Positions 1-13,704 of a DNA stretch of 64,000 nucleotides are shown here, piece after piece; position 1 is the first letter of the stretch, and each line of letters begins with the position of its first letter. Source of the stretch: Salvator merianae. Its lineage: Eukaryota; Chordata; Lepidosauria; Squamata; Teiidae. The notes beneath the pieces were generated by a model, which searched no databases, was not told where the DNA came from, and was given only the letters and a program-made list of their open reading frames with translations. The DNA lies in the NCBI GenBank assembly GCA_003586115.2, contig QVOM02000116.1, positions 38,384,128 through 38,448,127 of the forward strand, given 5' to 3'. Both the position numbers and the translations under genes were made by a program.

Positions 1-1228
1 GTGTGGTTGACTAATGGTGCTGCAGACTTGGTCCTCTGTGACTGGGTGACCAGTTTGCCCTAAAGGCAATACCACCTTCCCCATCAATCAGCATGCTCAG
101 TCCTTCTCCCCTAGCATGGTGGGATTTATTTATTTATTTATTTTGTATTTTTTTCTTTTAAATTGGATCCTTGAGTATTGGGGAACTCCTAGTGAAAAGG
201 ATTCAAGAAACCAGATTTCTGAATACACTGCAATGGCAGGCAGGTGGACAATATTCTCAGAATAAAATAAAAGCAAATGGCAATGAAATCTAAGCAAATG
301 GCAATGAACTGCTTTTTAAAAATTTGTCTCTTCATAAACACGAATACGTGAGTAATTTACTGGGAGGCTTGTGCAAACTAGTTATAGTGTTTCTAAACCT
401 TCCTTACAGGCTTCCTATAGCAGGAGAACAAGAGCAGAAAACTGTGGAGTCCTAATAAGCCTATAAAGAAGGCTTAGAAACATTGTAGCTTCCAGCAAAT
501 AATAAATGGGTCTTTGTATACCTAGATTTTCTTTTCTTAAAAAAAGAATTATAAATTAAAACCTACTGTGCAAGAGAAGGGGAAGGATGAAAATGACAAT
601 GGGAAATGCACTGGAAAGGATAAGAGAGTGGGGAATATTGGTGGGATATGTTGTAGTGTCAGCGATTACTCATTCCATCATCTCCCAGTTTTCAAAGGGC
701 GAATGCAGTCTGAGTCAACAACAATCTCACTTTAAAAATCTTAACATTTACAAGGCACAAAATGTCCGCCTATGAGAAAAAGATATACTAATAAATTATT
801 ACCTGTCAGAGAAAACCTCTATCAAAAAGCCACAATTAGCTTTACTTTGCATAAAATAAAGCTGCACAGGACTGTCAAAAGAAGAATGTTTTTAACCTGA
901 GACTGAAAAATAAAGTTTGCTGTCCATGGGGAGAGTAGTCTAGAGCCTGTGTGACGGGCAGAGCTGCCATAACCCCATTGGAACATGCAGTGTTGTCATC
1001 AGCACATGGCTTGCAAATAACAAGGAAATAGAACTTAACAAGAATAGCATCATTTCTTAATGCAGTGAGCCTAGCACAGGTTTGCCTATCATACAGCTTC
1101 TGGAAAGCCAGGAGGAGGCTGCTGAATGCAGGTTGAGCGTAGGGTACTTTCTATACAGGACATTGTCCCATGCTAGAAAATTATCCAGGAGACTCCCCTT
1201 CTCATGATGGTACGGGATAGGGTGCCCT

Positions 1229-1580
1229 GACCTGGAACAGTGTGGGCCATATGTGGAAGGCACACAGCTCCTACTCCAGTATGCAAGAGGGCATTTTGGT
1301 GGCACAATAGGGAGGTTCCAGTGCTGGATCCAAAAGTGGTGCAGCCTTTGGACCCAGCAGCAGGGACTAGCATGGGATGGGCTGTCTCAATATGGACAGC
1401 CCAGTCCTGTGCCAGCAGCAACCTATCCCAGCCTGGGACAGGTAAACACTCCCTCCTCCACATAATGAAGATGTGCTACCATGTCATGCTAGGGTCTTGA
1501 CCTGGAACAGAAGGTTCATGTGTGGAAGGCACACAGCCCCCTGTTCCAGTACACAGGGGGACATTTTGACGGCACAGCTG
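1229..1580. repeat. Family A element with an internal direct duplication
   Basis: Two related blocks of about 82 nt start at 1229 and 1499. Each begins GACCTGGAACAG, continues through GTGGAAGGCACACAG, and ends with a segment like GGCATTTTGGTGGCACA. The same phrases recur near 12.8, 23.1, 26.1, 46.5, 52.3 and 53.6 kb, so this belongs to an interspersed family, probably a non-autonomous DNA transposon. The outer boundaries are not defined. Confidence 0.45.
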
Positions 1581-2064
1581 TCTAAACACAGGACTCCTTT
1601 TAAGTAGTTTCAAAACAGCCAAACACCCTCTTCAGGTTCAGCTGAACTCCTCTCCACACAGCTTTGCAGTGATTTCATGTGCTCTCAAAGTGCTTTGAAC
1701 CCAGGACATATGACCGTTCTGTTACTTGCAAGAGATTAGAGGCTGGTTTTACTGATCTGACACACTTAAATTAATGAGGTATCCAAGTACACAGAATTCC
1801 TCATGCTGGGAGCAGGCTGTTGCTGCATCCCTAGGGTGTTTATTGTTCTCAGTTAAAAGTTTTGTCCTGGACTATGTGCTATAAATATATTGAATTAAAT
1901 GGTCATTCAGGACCCCAGCTTTCTCATTCTCTGGACTTCTAACCCAAGATGTAATCAGTTTAAACCATAAAATGCCACACACATCTGCTATTTTAGGTGT
2001 GCCTATAAATGGAAAAGGGAATGAATTTGTCTCAGCAATGTAATGCAGCTTTGGAGCTTTTTTT

Positions 2065-2110
2065 ATGATGATGATGATGATGATGATGAAGATGATGATG
2101 ATGATGATGA
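2065..2110. repeat. (ATG)n microsatellite
   Basis: About 15 consecutive ATG/GAT triplets with one AAG interruption. Confidence 0.95.
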
Positions 2111-5100
2111 AAGAATTATAGCTTGAAACAGCCTTTTCTAGTTGTAGTGTAGAGTTTTATGAAAGGACCCACTCCTTTCCTCAGAACAGTATATATGAAT
2201 GGTCAATTGCTGACACAAATTTTATTCTTCATGATTTTTTAAACATTCCTCTTAAGATCACTTATGTTCCAAACCATCTCAAGGGTACACCTTTATTTCT
2301 AATTAGCGTAGGGCCAGCCCACTGCAAACCACAGGGGTGGGAGTGAGTGGATACATTTTCCGTAACCTTTGCGCCTATTTTTTTTGGTAGAGTTCTGGGA
2401 TTCTCTGTCCCTTCCTATATGGTCCCAATCCTGATTTCTATCCGGCCCTTCTCAAGTATTTGCAATATTTTTATTTAAAGCAAGAAACAAAAAACATTCC
2501 TGTAGTAATTAGTAATTGCATGGACAAGGTCTACTTTTGTCCTGAGATATGAACCCTGGAACTCTCACATTCTGTGATGGGCTATTTGATATTTACTTTA
2601 TTCTGGGATCATCCTTGATGAGATGACTCAGAGAGAATATGAATTCCATGTCACCCAGCACACAAAGATGTTTGTGACTGTATTCGTCTCTCAACTCATG
2701 GATTTTCATGCTGGTTTCTTTTGACATGCTGCTAGTGACAGTTGTGGGGGAGGTAGATCTCCATGTTCCAGAAGGAGCTCTACCTTAATCCTCCATTCTT
2801 CAACTACCTACTTTGGAATAGTTAAACAGGACTAATGATTTGAGGATTACCACCTTATCCTTTCTGGTTTTGATGGATTACAGTGATATATTGTTCTGTA
2901 GATACATAATTAGACTCTTCTCTCATGATCTAAAAAACACAAAGGACGTTTTGTTCTTTTGGGAGTGGAAGCAAATTATTTCTGCAAAACTATGCTTAAT
3001 TAAGGCAAGATCACTGAACAAATGATTTTTTTTTTTACAGTCAAAGCAGCCACCTGCACAAATTCAAACTTTTGGTCAGAGTATATTTATCTTCAGGGTG
3101 ATGGTTTCTTGAAGTTCTTGGGAGATTTGATCTACATGTTGTGAAATGTGGTCCCAGCCTCCCATGCTAACAGATTTGGCTGGAGTCCACCCTAATTAAC
3201 TCTGAGCTGGTGTCTGTGTATGCGTGGAGGTGAGAGGGGATATGTTGCATTCTAACTTCTCTAAACTCTGTTAACTCATTGAGGATGGTGCCTCCAAAAT
3301 CCTTGGGGCATCTAAGTAAAGCTGTTTATTTGGATTTTAACAGATGTTGTTTTCAACTCATTTAATGGAAAAGGTTATCTTGCTTGCTATTGTGTATTAT
3401 TTCAAGCGCCTGTGGCTTAGTGGAATGCTGGGGGAAGTATCCTTGCCTTGTTCCAGTTTCAAAGAAAAGGGTAGGTCAGTCTCCAATGGCCTCAATGTAA
3501 TCAGTACAATCTAACTATACATGATTGTGCACATTGATGGGGTCTATGAACCTCTATAGGAAACCCAGCCAAATTTGTCCAGAGTTATAAAATGTAACAG
3601 CCCAGTAATTATAATACAGATAATGAAAACCTGCTAACTTAGCATGTATCTGCTTTCTGCTTAGAAAGCTGAGGCTGACCAGTTAACCATTCCAGGGACA
3701 TAGCTATCACTGAAGAAGCCCTGCTTTTTGCTGGGGACCTAGGAAACAAAGGGAGCACTTGGAGGGGGCATTTGGCTGGCTGCTGATCTTAATGTTATTG
3801 CACTCTGTACATGTTTTTGGTGTCAGTCTGTGTGGTCTGACTTAACCTATCCTGCTTTTTTTTTTTGCTTTTTTTTGACAGGAGGTCATTCTCTTTTAGC
3901 TGTATCCTTGTGCCCCTCATTCATCTTTCTGTTTTTTTCGCCATATCTTGCCCCCAAGTACTTGTATGGGTGTGGAATCTGTATAGTTTTCATTTCTCAC
4001 TTTGTTTTCATGTTGTTGTTGCTCTGTTTTGCTAGAACTCTTGCCCAGGTGTTGCAACATTTATCCCGTGGGAGGTTGCACTTGTTCACAAATTGCAAGA
4101 GAAAGAACATTAATGTTATTAAAACAGATGTTTTAGGATTGGGCACATTGAAGATCCTGAGATGTTGGACAGTTCTCAGTGCTTAAGCTTCCTGTACGAC
4201 TGAAACCTCAGACCAGGAACGTGCAGGTAGAAATTCAGCCTGTATTTTCAGCTTGCTTTTCCATTCTGGCCAAAGGCAGGGTGGGCAACCAACCTAATAT
4301 TTTTCAAAGTCTGATTACTATAGAGGTCCAAATACAGGAGGGGATACCATGGGTGTTCCTCCCTTGGGCCTGCAGGTGCATGCTTGTATGTGTTACTGAT
4401 CTAAATGGACCTGTAACCTGGCTGTGTGTGGAAGGCAGTTTCCTCTATGTGGAAGGCTCCTTTGGGTCAAATCAGTCACCTGCAATGAGCAAGCACCCAA
4501 GTGGCTGAGAGAAGCATACATTGCTTTTTATGCCTGAAAATGCAGATTGCGGTGGAGTATCCTGCCACAGTGCTGTTCTCATGTGCATTCACTGCCCTCT
4601 GATTGCTGTCTGAAAAGTGCTTTTCTTTCATCCTGTTACACTTTCTAAAAATTGATGCTGTCATCTGAAGCTCACTGCTCCTGGATTATCAGTTAGAATG
4701 AAGATGGAAAAAAAATAAAAAACAAACGTGCTTGCTTCTCTGAGTCACCACAAACATACCTCTTGGGTTTTGATATCCTTTGTTTAATCCTTGCCCTCTA
4801 CTCCCCTTACATTAGGGACTTTGTCTGGTACAGACAAACAATGGGGATTTTTTCAAGATGAGGCATAGCCTGATATGTAGCAATAGGTTCTGTTACTGAG
4901 GTGTTCCATCGCTGTGTAGAATTAGCAGACCCTTCTGTTCTTTCCGTGCTCCAGTGACTTCAAGTTAGGCGTCTTTGATGAACTGCAATGTGAGGTCGAT
5001 GAATGAGACTTGTAGCGATAATTGACAAATTCAGTAGTTTTGAGCCACTTGCAATTGAAAGTCTGGTGATACAGTATGTGACTAAGAAATCTTGTGCTTA

Positions 5101-8100
5101 TGCAAATCACTCAGAGAGCTCAGTTTAAGCTTGACCAATTGCAAAATCCCAGCATCTCAATTTCCAACAAATCCTGTTCGTGCACTGTCCTCCTTGTTTC
5201 CTCTGACACCCACACCCCCAGCATTTTGGAGAAAACAAAACTTTACTAACTTTGAATTTTCAATCTGTGGGTGGTTTTTTGTTTTTGTTTTTTTAATTTG
5301 GAGAAAGTAGGTCAGTTCAGACTTACATAAAATTTGGATTATGTATGAATCTCAGCAATGGAACTCTTCCTTAACTCCGGATATCTGTATAACAATTAAT
5401 GTTGAAATGTTGCCCATTCTTCAGTCAAAGGATTATACTTCATAGCCCAGTAGCGGTTAGCAAAGGGGAATGGGAGAGGTGCCAATTCCTGTACTGCTTC
5501 ATCATGTGAACCATTGATGTCCCAACTTACAAGGCACAGTTAAAGTTCTCTTTTTCTTCACACACTCCTGCATGGTCAGATGCAAAGGACAGCACCTTTC
5601 ACAATTATGGGGGCAAGCAAATTTCATTGACCGAGGCTTCCATTCACATGAGGAAGGGGATAAAGGTTTTTTTGTAAAATACTTTAGGATTCTTTAATGA
5701 GGAGCAGCATAAAAATGTTCTGAGGCTGGCAGGAGGGAATGGACAAGTATGTGCAATCAGTGTTACATACACACAGACACACACTGACACACACGTACAT
5801 GTCCCTCAGCCTGTGATATACAGCTAAGATTATGTTCATACAATAACAAGATTTTTAAGAAGGAGACATAAATGTCAGTGTGGAACTGGAAAAAAAAAGT
5901 TGGGAGAAAGTTGAATTGATAATTCAATTGTCGTTAAGTTTAGCTTCTTTGCATACTTGGAAGTCTGTTATACAATCCAAATAAGCACATCAAACTTCTC
6001 TGTATAGCCTCTGACTTTACTCATCTGGATGCAAATCTGTTCATGCCAGTATCATGTCATAATTTCAATCCACTTGAAAGCAAAGCAAAGCAGAATTAAA
6101 CAATCCCATCTCCCAAAAGAGAGTCAGAGGATAGAACAAGTGAATATGGAGACTTCTAAGACAGAGACTGTTTAATCCAGTGTGTATGATCTATGTCTCT
6201 TTATCTATATAGTGGTTGGGTTAAGCTTTGTCTGTGTACCTGTCACCTAAGTGCCTTTAAAAGTCACCAGGAATGTGTTTGCTTACCTTTCCACACCACT
6301 CCTCCTTCTGTCCCAGGTTGAATGGCTGATTAGTCTTGCTGTATAACATTCATGTGGGCGGCTTCCCTTTGGTCATACAGACCAAACTTTATAAACCATG
6401 TTGCTATCATACAGAATCCATGACGAATTCTTTCTTTGCACTCAATAACCAAATGCAATTGTATTGTTGCAGAAACAAAGGTTATAGTTGCATTGGGTCT
6501 GTAGACTGACCCACAGCCCCGGTGAAATGCCTTGTCTGCATTACGGACTGGTCTACTGGGAGATCACACCACTCACGGAATGCCACATATACATGGGACA
6601 AGACATTGGTGTGGCCTACAGTGTGAAAATGGTACCGTAACCCGCTCCACAGGGAGACAGCTTCAAAGCAGTCTCCCAGGCATTCCAGCGTGGTGTAGCA
6701 GATCAACTACTTGTGCGCAGACTGGGCTGGTACCTCAATCTAGCCCTTGAAGGTAATGACATAGGCAGGGTATTAAGGGTGTACAGATGGGTCTGTTCGA
6801 GGCTAGCCAGAATGTTTTTGTTGGATGAAACTGAGCTAAAGTGGTTTGCCTGTGGAAGAAACAAGGGACAGCAAAGTATATACATTCCTACTTCTGCACA
6901 TCCCATCTGTTACCTGTTGCAGAACTGAACATGGTATAAATAAATGCTTCATGGGAGACTTCCAATTCAGTGAAACACTGGCCAGAGCTAGACTTGTTTT
7001 GCTTTAATGCAGGGACAGTTGGTCCTTTAGGGCAAAGTGAGCAATCCCCCTCCATACTCACTAGCCTGGAGCATGAGTCCATTCTACCTTTCTTCTTCAT
7101 GCACGCTGCAGTTCAGATTTGGTTAATGTGCACACAGGCCATTATGTTCAGTGATATGAATTTTCTTGTAAATTTGCATATTATTGTATCCTTAACAGTA
7201 TCTCTCCTGTCCTTAGCTTTTCCAAACCTGGTATCACTGCTTTTTAGCTGCTTTGCCCTCCATGCCGTGAACCTCTATGGGCATCAGTTAATTCTGGTGG
7301 TTGTATTAGTGTGCCTTTAGACCCTGTTTGGATCTGCTTGTTCTGTTTCTGTCTGCATGGTATTTGCATCTGGCCTTTCTTTTGAGGAGTCCAAGGCAGC
7401 CAACATTATTTTCTCTCCTACCTTGTATGGTAGGTTAGACAGAATGACTGGCCTGATATCACCACTGAGCTTCTACGGTCAATTGGCACCATGGCCTCCT
7501 AGATGCTAGTTGAAAATTGTAGCTGCTCCACCTTATTAGCTGTGTTTAGGGTGTCTTGCATAGATATTTGGATAAGGTGGGCCAGATTTGAATTGTGGAA
7601 CTCTAGTATGAAGACTTGTCAACAAGGAGAAGTCATACCTCATATATTCTTTCATCAGTGCTTGTGAACATCTCTTTAAAATGAGCAAACAGAAGCTGCT
7701 GATGGGTCTGATCAGGATCAAGACCATGGACTGATGGAGGCTGTGCTGCTATCAAGCTAGAGAGGGAAGTTTTCACCAGTACCAGCTTTGGTTATGATTT
7801 TTGCTTAAATCAGGGAGCAAAAGTAAAGGATGAGACTCATTTCATCTCTCATAGTTCTGAATGTGATCAGTTGACAGCATTTGATATTTATAGTTTTTTA
7901 AAAACAAAAACAATACACCTAATTAGGAAATGATGTGTCTAGTCTCATGGGTAGTTTGGCCTTTCAAATTATACTTGCGGGGAGCTGAGAAGACATGGTA
8001 ATGTGATGACTTCTGTCAGTTCATGAGACTCTCTGGACCACTCCATCTGTCTTGACAAATACTTTTTTTCCCCCTTCGTTCCCTCACTGTTCCTTTTTCT

Positions 8101-8221
8101 TTAAGTGTTGCAGCTGTTTTCTTGGGTTATAAGCCTGAGGACAGAGACCTGTCAAGTATTATAAACAGTGTGCAGAACCATCCAAGACTCTTTTAGAGGC
8201 AAAGGTAGGATTAAAGCTCAG

Positions 8222-8245
8222 AAATAAATAAATAAATAAATAAAT
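8222..8245. repeat. (AAAT)n simple repeat
   Basis: Six tandem AAAT units. They may be the tail of a degraded retroposon, but no body is recognisable. Confidence 0.85.
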
Positions 8246-9329
8246 CCTAAGCACCGGTGTTGAATGGCTATGGCCTCAAATTCTTATTGCAGCAGCACTG
8301 GCTTCTATGGGTTGTACACACATTTAACTTTTCCCAATAATCATAAGAGCAGTAGGTTCAAAAACTGCATGGATGTGTCCAGACAGACATCAGATGTCAA
8401 CCCCAAGACGATGATTCCTAAGAACAGCAACAAGATCTGCTACTTGATTGTGGAAAGGGCTCCTTCTGGGAAACAGTTGATAGGAAGATTCTTAGAATTT
8501 ATCAGAAAGCAAAATGGGAGAAATGTGTGGCCACTACAGTGTTGAAGTGAGATGCTTTGGGTTTTTTGGTGTTTTTTTTATACTATGCAGACAGCAAATA
8601 GGTTTTCACAGTCATCTTGGCTAACTGCTAAAAGGCCCCATCCTGATATCCTGATATGTATCTGTGATTCTTTACCATCTTTAAGCAAAGAATCCACTAT
8701 TTAGTTCTGTTTAACTTTGTCTGACTTTTTGGCTACAGAGTATATGGCTTTATTCCTCATTAATAACCACATTCTTTGCTGCACCTTTTTTAAAAAAATC
8801 TTTTCAAAAGGTCTTTGTTTTATTTATTTATTTGTTCAATATTACTAGCCATAATTAAATGCCAGTTTTGTTTTTCTCCACATCTCCTTTCCCCAGTCCT
8901 CCTTTTAATAATATTTTTGTTATATGTGAAAAAATGAGAGGGTGGGGTTTATGGATAGATGTTACATTGTTTTCATTATATTTCCAGTTATTTATAAAAC
9001 TCCTGGGGCACATTAGTGAACAGAATCTAACAGGCAATGCTTTAAAAAGTTTTCTTCTATCATTCTGAAGAGTAGAAATACATTAATTTTGCTTGCATTT
9101 TGTTGGAGAGAGATGGAAAATCCAGGATATATATGACCAATAGTTTCCCAAGGAAGGAAATTTAACATGATTTCAACAGATGGACTGCTGTGGGCTTTAA
9201 AACCTCGTCAAGGCAATACCAAGAACTGCTTTTTGCAGTTTCTATATCTTGCTTACATATAGTAGATTAGCTTACATATAGACCAGTAAGATCATCTTTG
9301 GGGAGTCTGCTGTGGGTATAACTAATCAC

Positions 9330-9463
9330 TAAATGTTGTCTTCCATGGTCCCCCAGGAGGCCTTCTTTGTGATTGCAGCCACACTTTGAAATGCTCTACC
9401 TTCAGATGTTTCTGGGGTGCCTACTGTTATGTCTTTTAAGTGCCCATTAAAGGCATATTTAAA
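9330..9463 (+). mobile_element. L2 LINE fragment, 5' part of an interrupted copy
   Basis: One frame reads like EAFFVIAATL-NALPSDV followed by TVMSFKCPLKAYL, the C-terminal region of L2-type ORF2 (compare RAFSVAAPRLWNSLPPE...LK-HLF). The match breaks at about 9463, where a second L2 3' end begins. The sequence from about 9735 looks like the continuation of this copy. Confidence 0.55.
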
Positions 9464-9726
9464 GGGCCTTTTCAGTGGTGGCCCCCAGACTGTGGAACAC
9501 TCTTCCCCCTGAGGTACGTCAACCTCTTCACTTTACAGCTTTAGGAGAGCAGTAAAGACGCACCTATTTACCCTTGCCTTTGGCTAAAGGTACTGCTTTC
9601 CCTCCCTACTTTCAGGCTAGTGCTTTATTGCATGCCTTTTACATTGGGTTTTTTTTTTATTATTGTTTTAACCTACCCGAGATCTTCAGGTATAGGGCGG
9701 GATAAAACTGCAAATAAATAAATATT
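9464..9726 (+). mobile_element. L2 LINE 3' end, inserted in an older L2
   Basis: It translates as RAFSVVAPRLWNTLPPEVRQP, then a degraded stretch with RRTYLPLPLA-G, and ends with the 3' tail TATAGGGCGGGATAAAACTG and AAATAAATAAAT. These are features of L2-type LINE 3' ends. It is 5'-truncated, with no intact ORF. Confidence 0.65.
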
Positions 9727-9734
9727 CACTCACA

Positions 9735-9875
9735 CATTCCCAGCATGAGAGTCTTGTGACTCTCGCCCAATTTTCAATAGTGTTTTTATATTTGCTTTGT
9801 TTAACAGTTTTTAACTTTGTTTTAAAATTTTATTGTAAGAAATGCTTTGAGATTTTGCTATGAAAAAGTGACATA
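9735..9875 (+). mobile_element. L2 LINE 3' remnant, likely continuation of the interrupted copy
   Basis: AT-rich sequence with GTTTTTAACTTTGTTTTAAA and a downstream GAAATGCTTTGAGATTTTG resembles the 3' UTR at 37.62-37.69 kb of another L2 copy (TTTTAACTTTGTTTTAAAAG, then CTTGAGACAATTAG). Confidence 0.45.
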
Positions 9876-10039
9876 GAAACGTTTCAGTTCACTCCTTATA
9901 TTTTTGAGGAAGTCAGGAAAGCTGTGCAGAACAACAGATGCTGCCCTCTTACTGCTAAAGAGCATTATCAGCCGTCTCTTATTTTGGCTTTGAAGGTGTC
10001 CGTAAGGATACTGCATGGTATTGCGCTTTCTTGGTAGTA

Positions 10040-10552
10040 GAGATGTGCACAGATGTGAAATAGCCAGTTCCGTTTGCAATGAACCTCAACTGGCCATAGA
10101 TTGAACTGAGTGATTTAGAATCTAGAACTGGCTGGCCAGTTCATTGAAAAGCTTGAAAACAAGTTATTGCCCACTGGGCCATTCTCCCATCACACCCTGG
10201 TCCCCCATCTTTCCCGACCTCTTCCCATTGAATTTGCAGCTTTTGCATGTACCTGGTCTGCCCGGCCTCACTTTCCAAACTGCTGGCTATATGTTTTGTC
10301 ACCAGCTGCTAAGCCATCTGGAAGTTTAGGACCATGGGGCTCCTAGCATGCTTTTCATGCCTCCACTTTCTGGAAGGCCTCAGTGCAATGAAGGCAAGGC
10401 CATGTGCATGAAAGAGGGAGGGGGATCTAACCAAACAAACTCTTCAATTCTAAAGCTCCCTGGTTTGGTTTAGTACCCTCAACGCATTCTCTCCCCTGAC
10501 CCCCAGGGGTTGTTCCAAATTAGTTCTAAGAAAACTAGTTCAGCACATCTCG
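10040..10552. mobile_element. Non-autonomous DNA element with AGATGTGC-type inverted ends
   Basis: The left end AGAGATGTGCAC and the right end CAGCACATCTCGA are near inverted repeats, followed inward by CCAGTTC / GAAAACTAGTTC-type sequence. The termini resemble the common reptile repeat beginning AGGGATGTGCACGAA. The interior does not code. Confidence 0.5.
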
Positions 10553-12461
10553 AGTTGGTAGCCTTACTACAGACTATAAACAAATATCTTCCATCTTTTA
10601 CTTTTAGCACATGCTGTTTTTCCTTGCTTCTTCTGCCAAGCAGCATTAAACACTCTTATCTTCCTTGTTCACTGAATTTTATAGACTAGGTGTACAGGAG
10701 GGGGAGTCAGTAAAGAAATGAGCCATGTATTCATAGAGTAACTAGAATTCTAAGAAAATGCAATTAGAAAGAATGGGGCATATAATGTTGGTTTCATTAA
10801 GTACATTGAGTCAAGACGGACTTCTGATGATTACATGAACACTTTCATGGACTTGTCTGAATAGATACAGCAGTGCGTTGTCATGATTTTTATCCAGGCA
10901 GATGCCTGCAGCCCTCTGCTCTCCAAGCAATTCTTCCACTAAGCTATGACTATTCACAGGTCATAAATTAATCCTTGTTAATTTGTTTTTATGAATTCAT
11001 ATGGGGTGCATGTGACTCACTTTATCTATGGACAATTTGAAAAAATAAAAGAAACTTTGAGGTTCTATAGATGCTAAATAAACTCTCTCCCCCCCCCCCC
11101 AAATATATGTTGGGAGTACTCACATTGCAATACTGATAATGGATATTGTTCGTGGTGTGATGGGGCATACATCTGAGAAAATTAAGTAGACAGCTTGTTG
11201 CAAAAGAGTAATGGAGCCTTCAAGTCCGATCTTAACATCATACCTTGCCCCTATCTTCATATTAGCAGCTGCTGCTGCTGTTTGCACATGTGAGGTACAG
11301 TAGCATGTCCTGTGTGGTCAAGTGCACTCTGCTTCACCCCATTAGAACTGCCATGTTAGTATGGATATTGAGCTGGTTGCCTTAGGGGGTCCTCTACAAG
11401 GCAGCAAGCACACCCTCTGCCATGCCTCCATCTTTGTATTCCCTTCTGCCCGGCAGTCTCCAGCTGCTCATCCTTCAAACCTGAGGTGCAAAGTACCTAA
11501 ATTAGAGAAGGCAGGCTTCGTCTCAGGCTCATGCTCAGAAACAGCTTTACAAGTGATGTTAGCAGGTGCCTCCTTTTCTGGAACAGTGTCTGCGCTCATT
11601 ACTCATGAAAAAAACCCTTCAAAGGTGAGCCTTATCTGCCTTCCCCTCTCTTGTTTGTTTCTTTTCAAGGATTTGTACCCTGCACAGAAGCTGAGGGCAA
11701 GGGCAGTGGACTTCAGCCAGTGACAGTCACGTTTTTGAAGTTCCCACAGTGGCCTTTCATTGCTGTGGGAACATCAAAGCCAGTAAAGCAGCGTGGCATG
11801 AGGGAGAGACTTCCACCTGCAACTCCACCCATAAATACAGTAATAGTTTATAAGCTTCCAAGTCAAGCACTCAGATGCAGGAGTTCCCTTGCAAGTGGCA
11901 TGCATGCTGGAACTTGCCTTGGCATAAGAGCTGTGGAAGTGGGTGGTAGTGTGTGATTGCTTCAGTTTTAAACACATTAATTTCATGAGTGTTGTGCTGC
12001 TGTGGTAGAAAGGGAAAAGATTGTTCAGAAGACAGCGATCTTGTGGCTTCCTGTCCTCTTTTCCTTTTTCTTTGGAAGAGCTGTGTGATTGTATTTAAAC
12101 AGAAACACATCCAGGGTAGCTTAGAGATAACCAAAAAAGGCCTGGATAATGTTTTCCATAGGTCTGTTCTGGCTAAAACTCAACAAGTCGGAAACTGTGG
12201 GGAGATAGAGAGCATCCTGAGGAAGTGAAATCTCTGTGAAATCTGTGATGTCATAAGCAAACAAAACAAAGGAGCTCCAGGAAAGTGCACACTGTTTTCC
12301 CAGCCATTTTACTCTACTATCAGATTAGGCCTCCTGCACATTCATCCGTGAGTAGCTTCTGCTTGGATGAGGTTCTAAAAGAGAGAAGCTGTCTATAATC
12401 TCTTGGCTATGGAGGAGTTAGAAACAGTCTTAAACTGTGATTACACACAGCAAAAAAAAAA

Positions 12462-12600
12462 AAAATATCTCTGAGGCAGCTAGGAGATGGCTTAGATATG
12501 GGATTGTTCACACATCAGTCTCCCCCTCCCACCTCTCATAAACATTCTGTGCTAGAAAAGGTGGATTAAAGAAGGGTTAGGAACATGAATACCACACACT
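12462..12600. repeat. Family G interspersed repeat, copy 1
   Basis: It shares an ordered series of blocks with 32.32-32.45 kb: CTCTGAGG-GGCT, ATGGCTTAG, GGGAT-(G/A)TTCACA, a CCCTCCC run, GAACATTCT-type sequence, and GTGGATTA-A. Type unknown. Confidence 0.5.
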
Positions 12601-12699
12601 ACTGTCTCTGAGGCTTCTCCAGGCTGCCTCCTTTATTATGTCTGAACACAGTCTTAGCACCTTTCTTCGCTTGGTAGTGTTCCTTACCAGCAAGTGCAC

Positions 12700-13140
12700 T
12701 AAGGGCCTTCCTTCCACACATTAGTGCAGAATACAAGAGGGCCCCTGGTCTGGATTACCCATAGTCCTCAACATCAAGGACTGCTGATGTATCAACTCAG
12801 CCTAGGCTGGAGCACAGAGGCGTGCAGAAGGCACACCTCCATTTTCCAGACTACCCGGAGACTGATTTTGGTAGCACACCAAAGCACAATGCTGAAATGG
12901 ATTCCATGGGGGCTCTGAGGCTATGAACTTTCATTCCTAACCCTTCAGAGCCATCAAAAGCTGGTCCTTAACCTCATGTGAGCTTTGGAGCTGGTGCAGG
13001 GCAGGTCTGGACTGGCACCGCCATGCATTTGGTGCCATTGCAAACCATTCCTTGCCATGGTTTGAACCATCAGAGTTGCTGGTCCAGACCCACTGGTTCA
13101 GATCAGGCCAGGTAAGTTTGAGTGGCAGAGCCTCGTCCAT
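12700..13140. repeat. Family A element
   Basis: It contains AAGGGCCTTCCTTCCACAC, GTGCAGAAGGCACACCTCC, GCTGAAATGGATTCCATGG and TGGTCCAGACCCACTGGTTC, all found in other family A copies. Boundaries are approximate. Confidence 0.5.
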
Positions 13141-13704
13141 ACATTAGATTGTAGTCTACCCAGTTGCATTTGAGAATGCCAAGGAACAAGCCTGAGTTAT
13201 TTGGGCTGCAAACACATTGTAAAGGGGGCAATCTAAATGAGAAGTACAGTACATTATCGCATGAGATATGCTCCACTTCAAGCCATAGAAGTTTTCAGGA
13301 ACAGCTGCTATCGAGTTTGTTTGTGTGTCAGGAGTAAATACTGGCAGCCTTTGTGATAGTGGTCTGTTGACAAAAACACAGGTTGAATATGGGGACAATC
13401 ATACAATTCAAATGACAGTGCTGTTTGCCACATGTCAGCTCTCATCTAACAACCACTGAGATCTGTGGGGTATATCACAAAAGTAGTTTCCAACACTGAT
13501 AGTCAGCTGGATGGCGTTTTCTGACCGTTAGAGGCTGTTGAGCAGGCAGCAAACTCTAGAAACGTCAGTCGGTCTTTAGTAGACATCCAGCCTACAAAAG
13601 ATTTTCATGAACAGAGTCTGTCTGTAGCTTTCCAGCAGAAGTGTTCTTTATATTGCGTTATGAAAAAACAGACTTTTAAACATTTTACACTTAAATGTCC
13701 ACAG

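Noticed and set aside
3830..4186. 118-codon ORF with hydrophobic segments, possible membrane protein
   Set aside because: The hydrophobicity comes from T-rich DNA; there is no family resemblance or splice structure.
11361..11723. 120-codon ORF followed by a good donor-like AAAGGTGAGC at about 11.62 kb; considered as an upstream exon
   Set aside because: There is no matching acceptor or recognisable protein; a non-coding JCAD exon here cannot be supported without transcript data.
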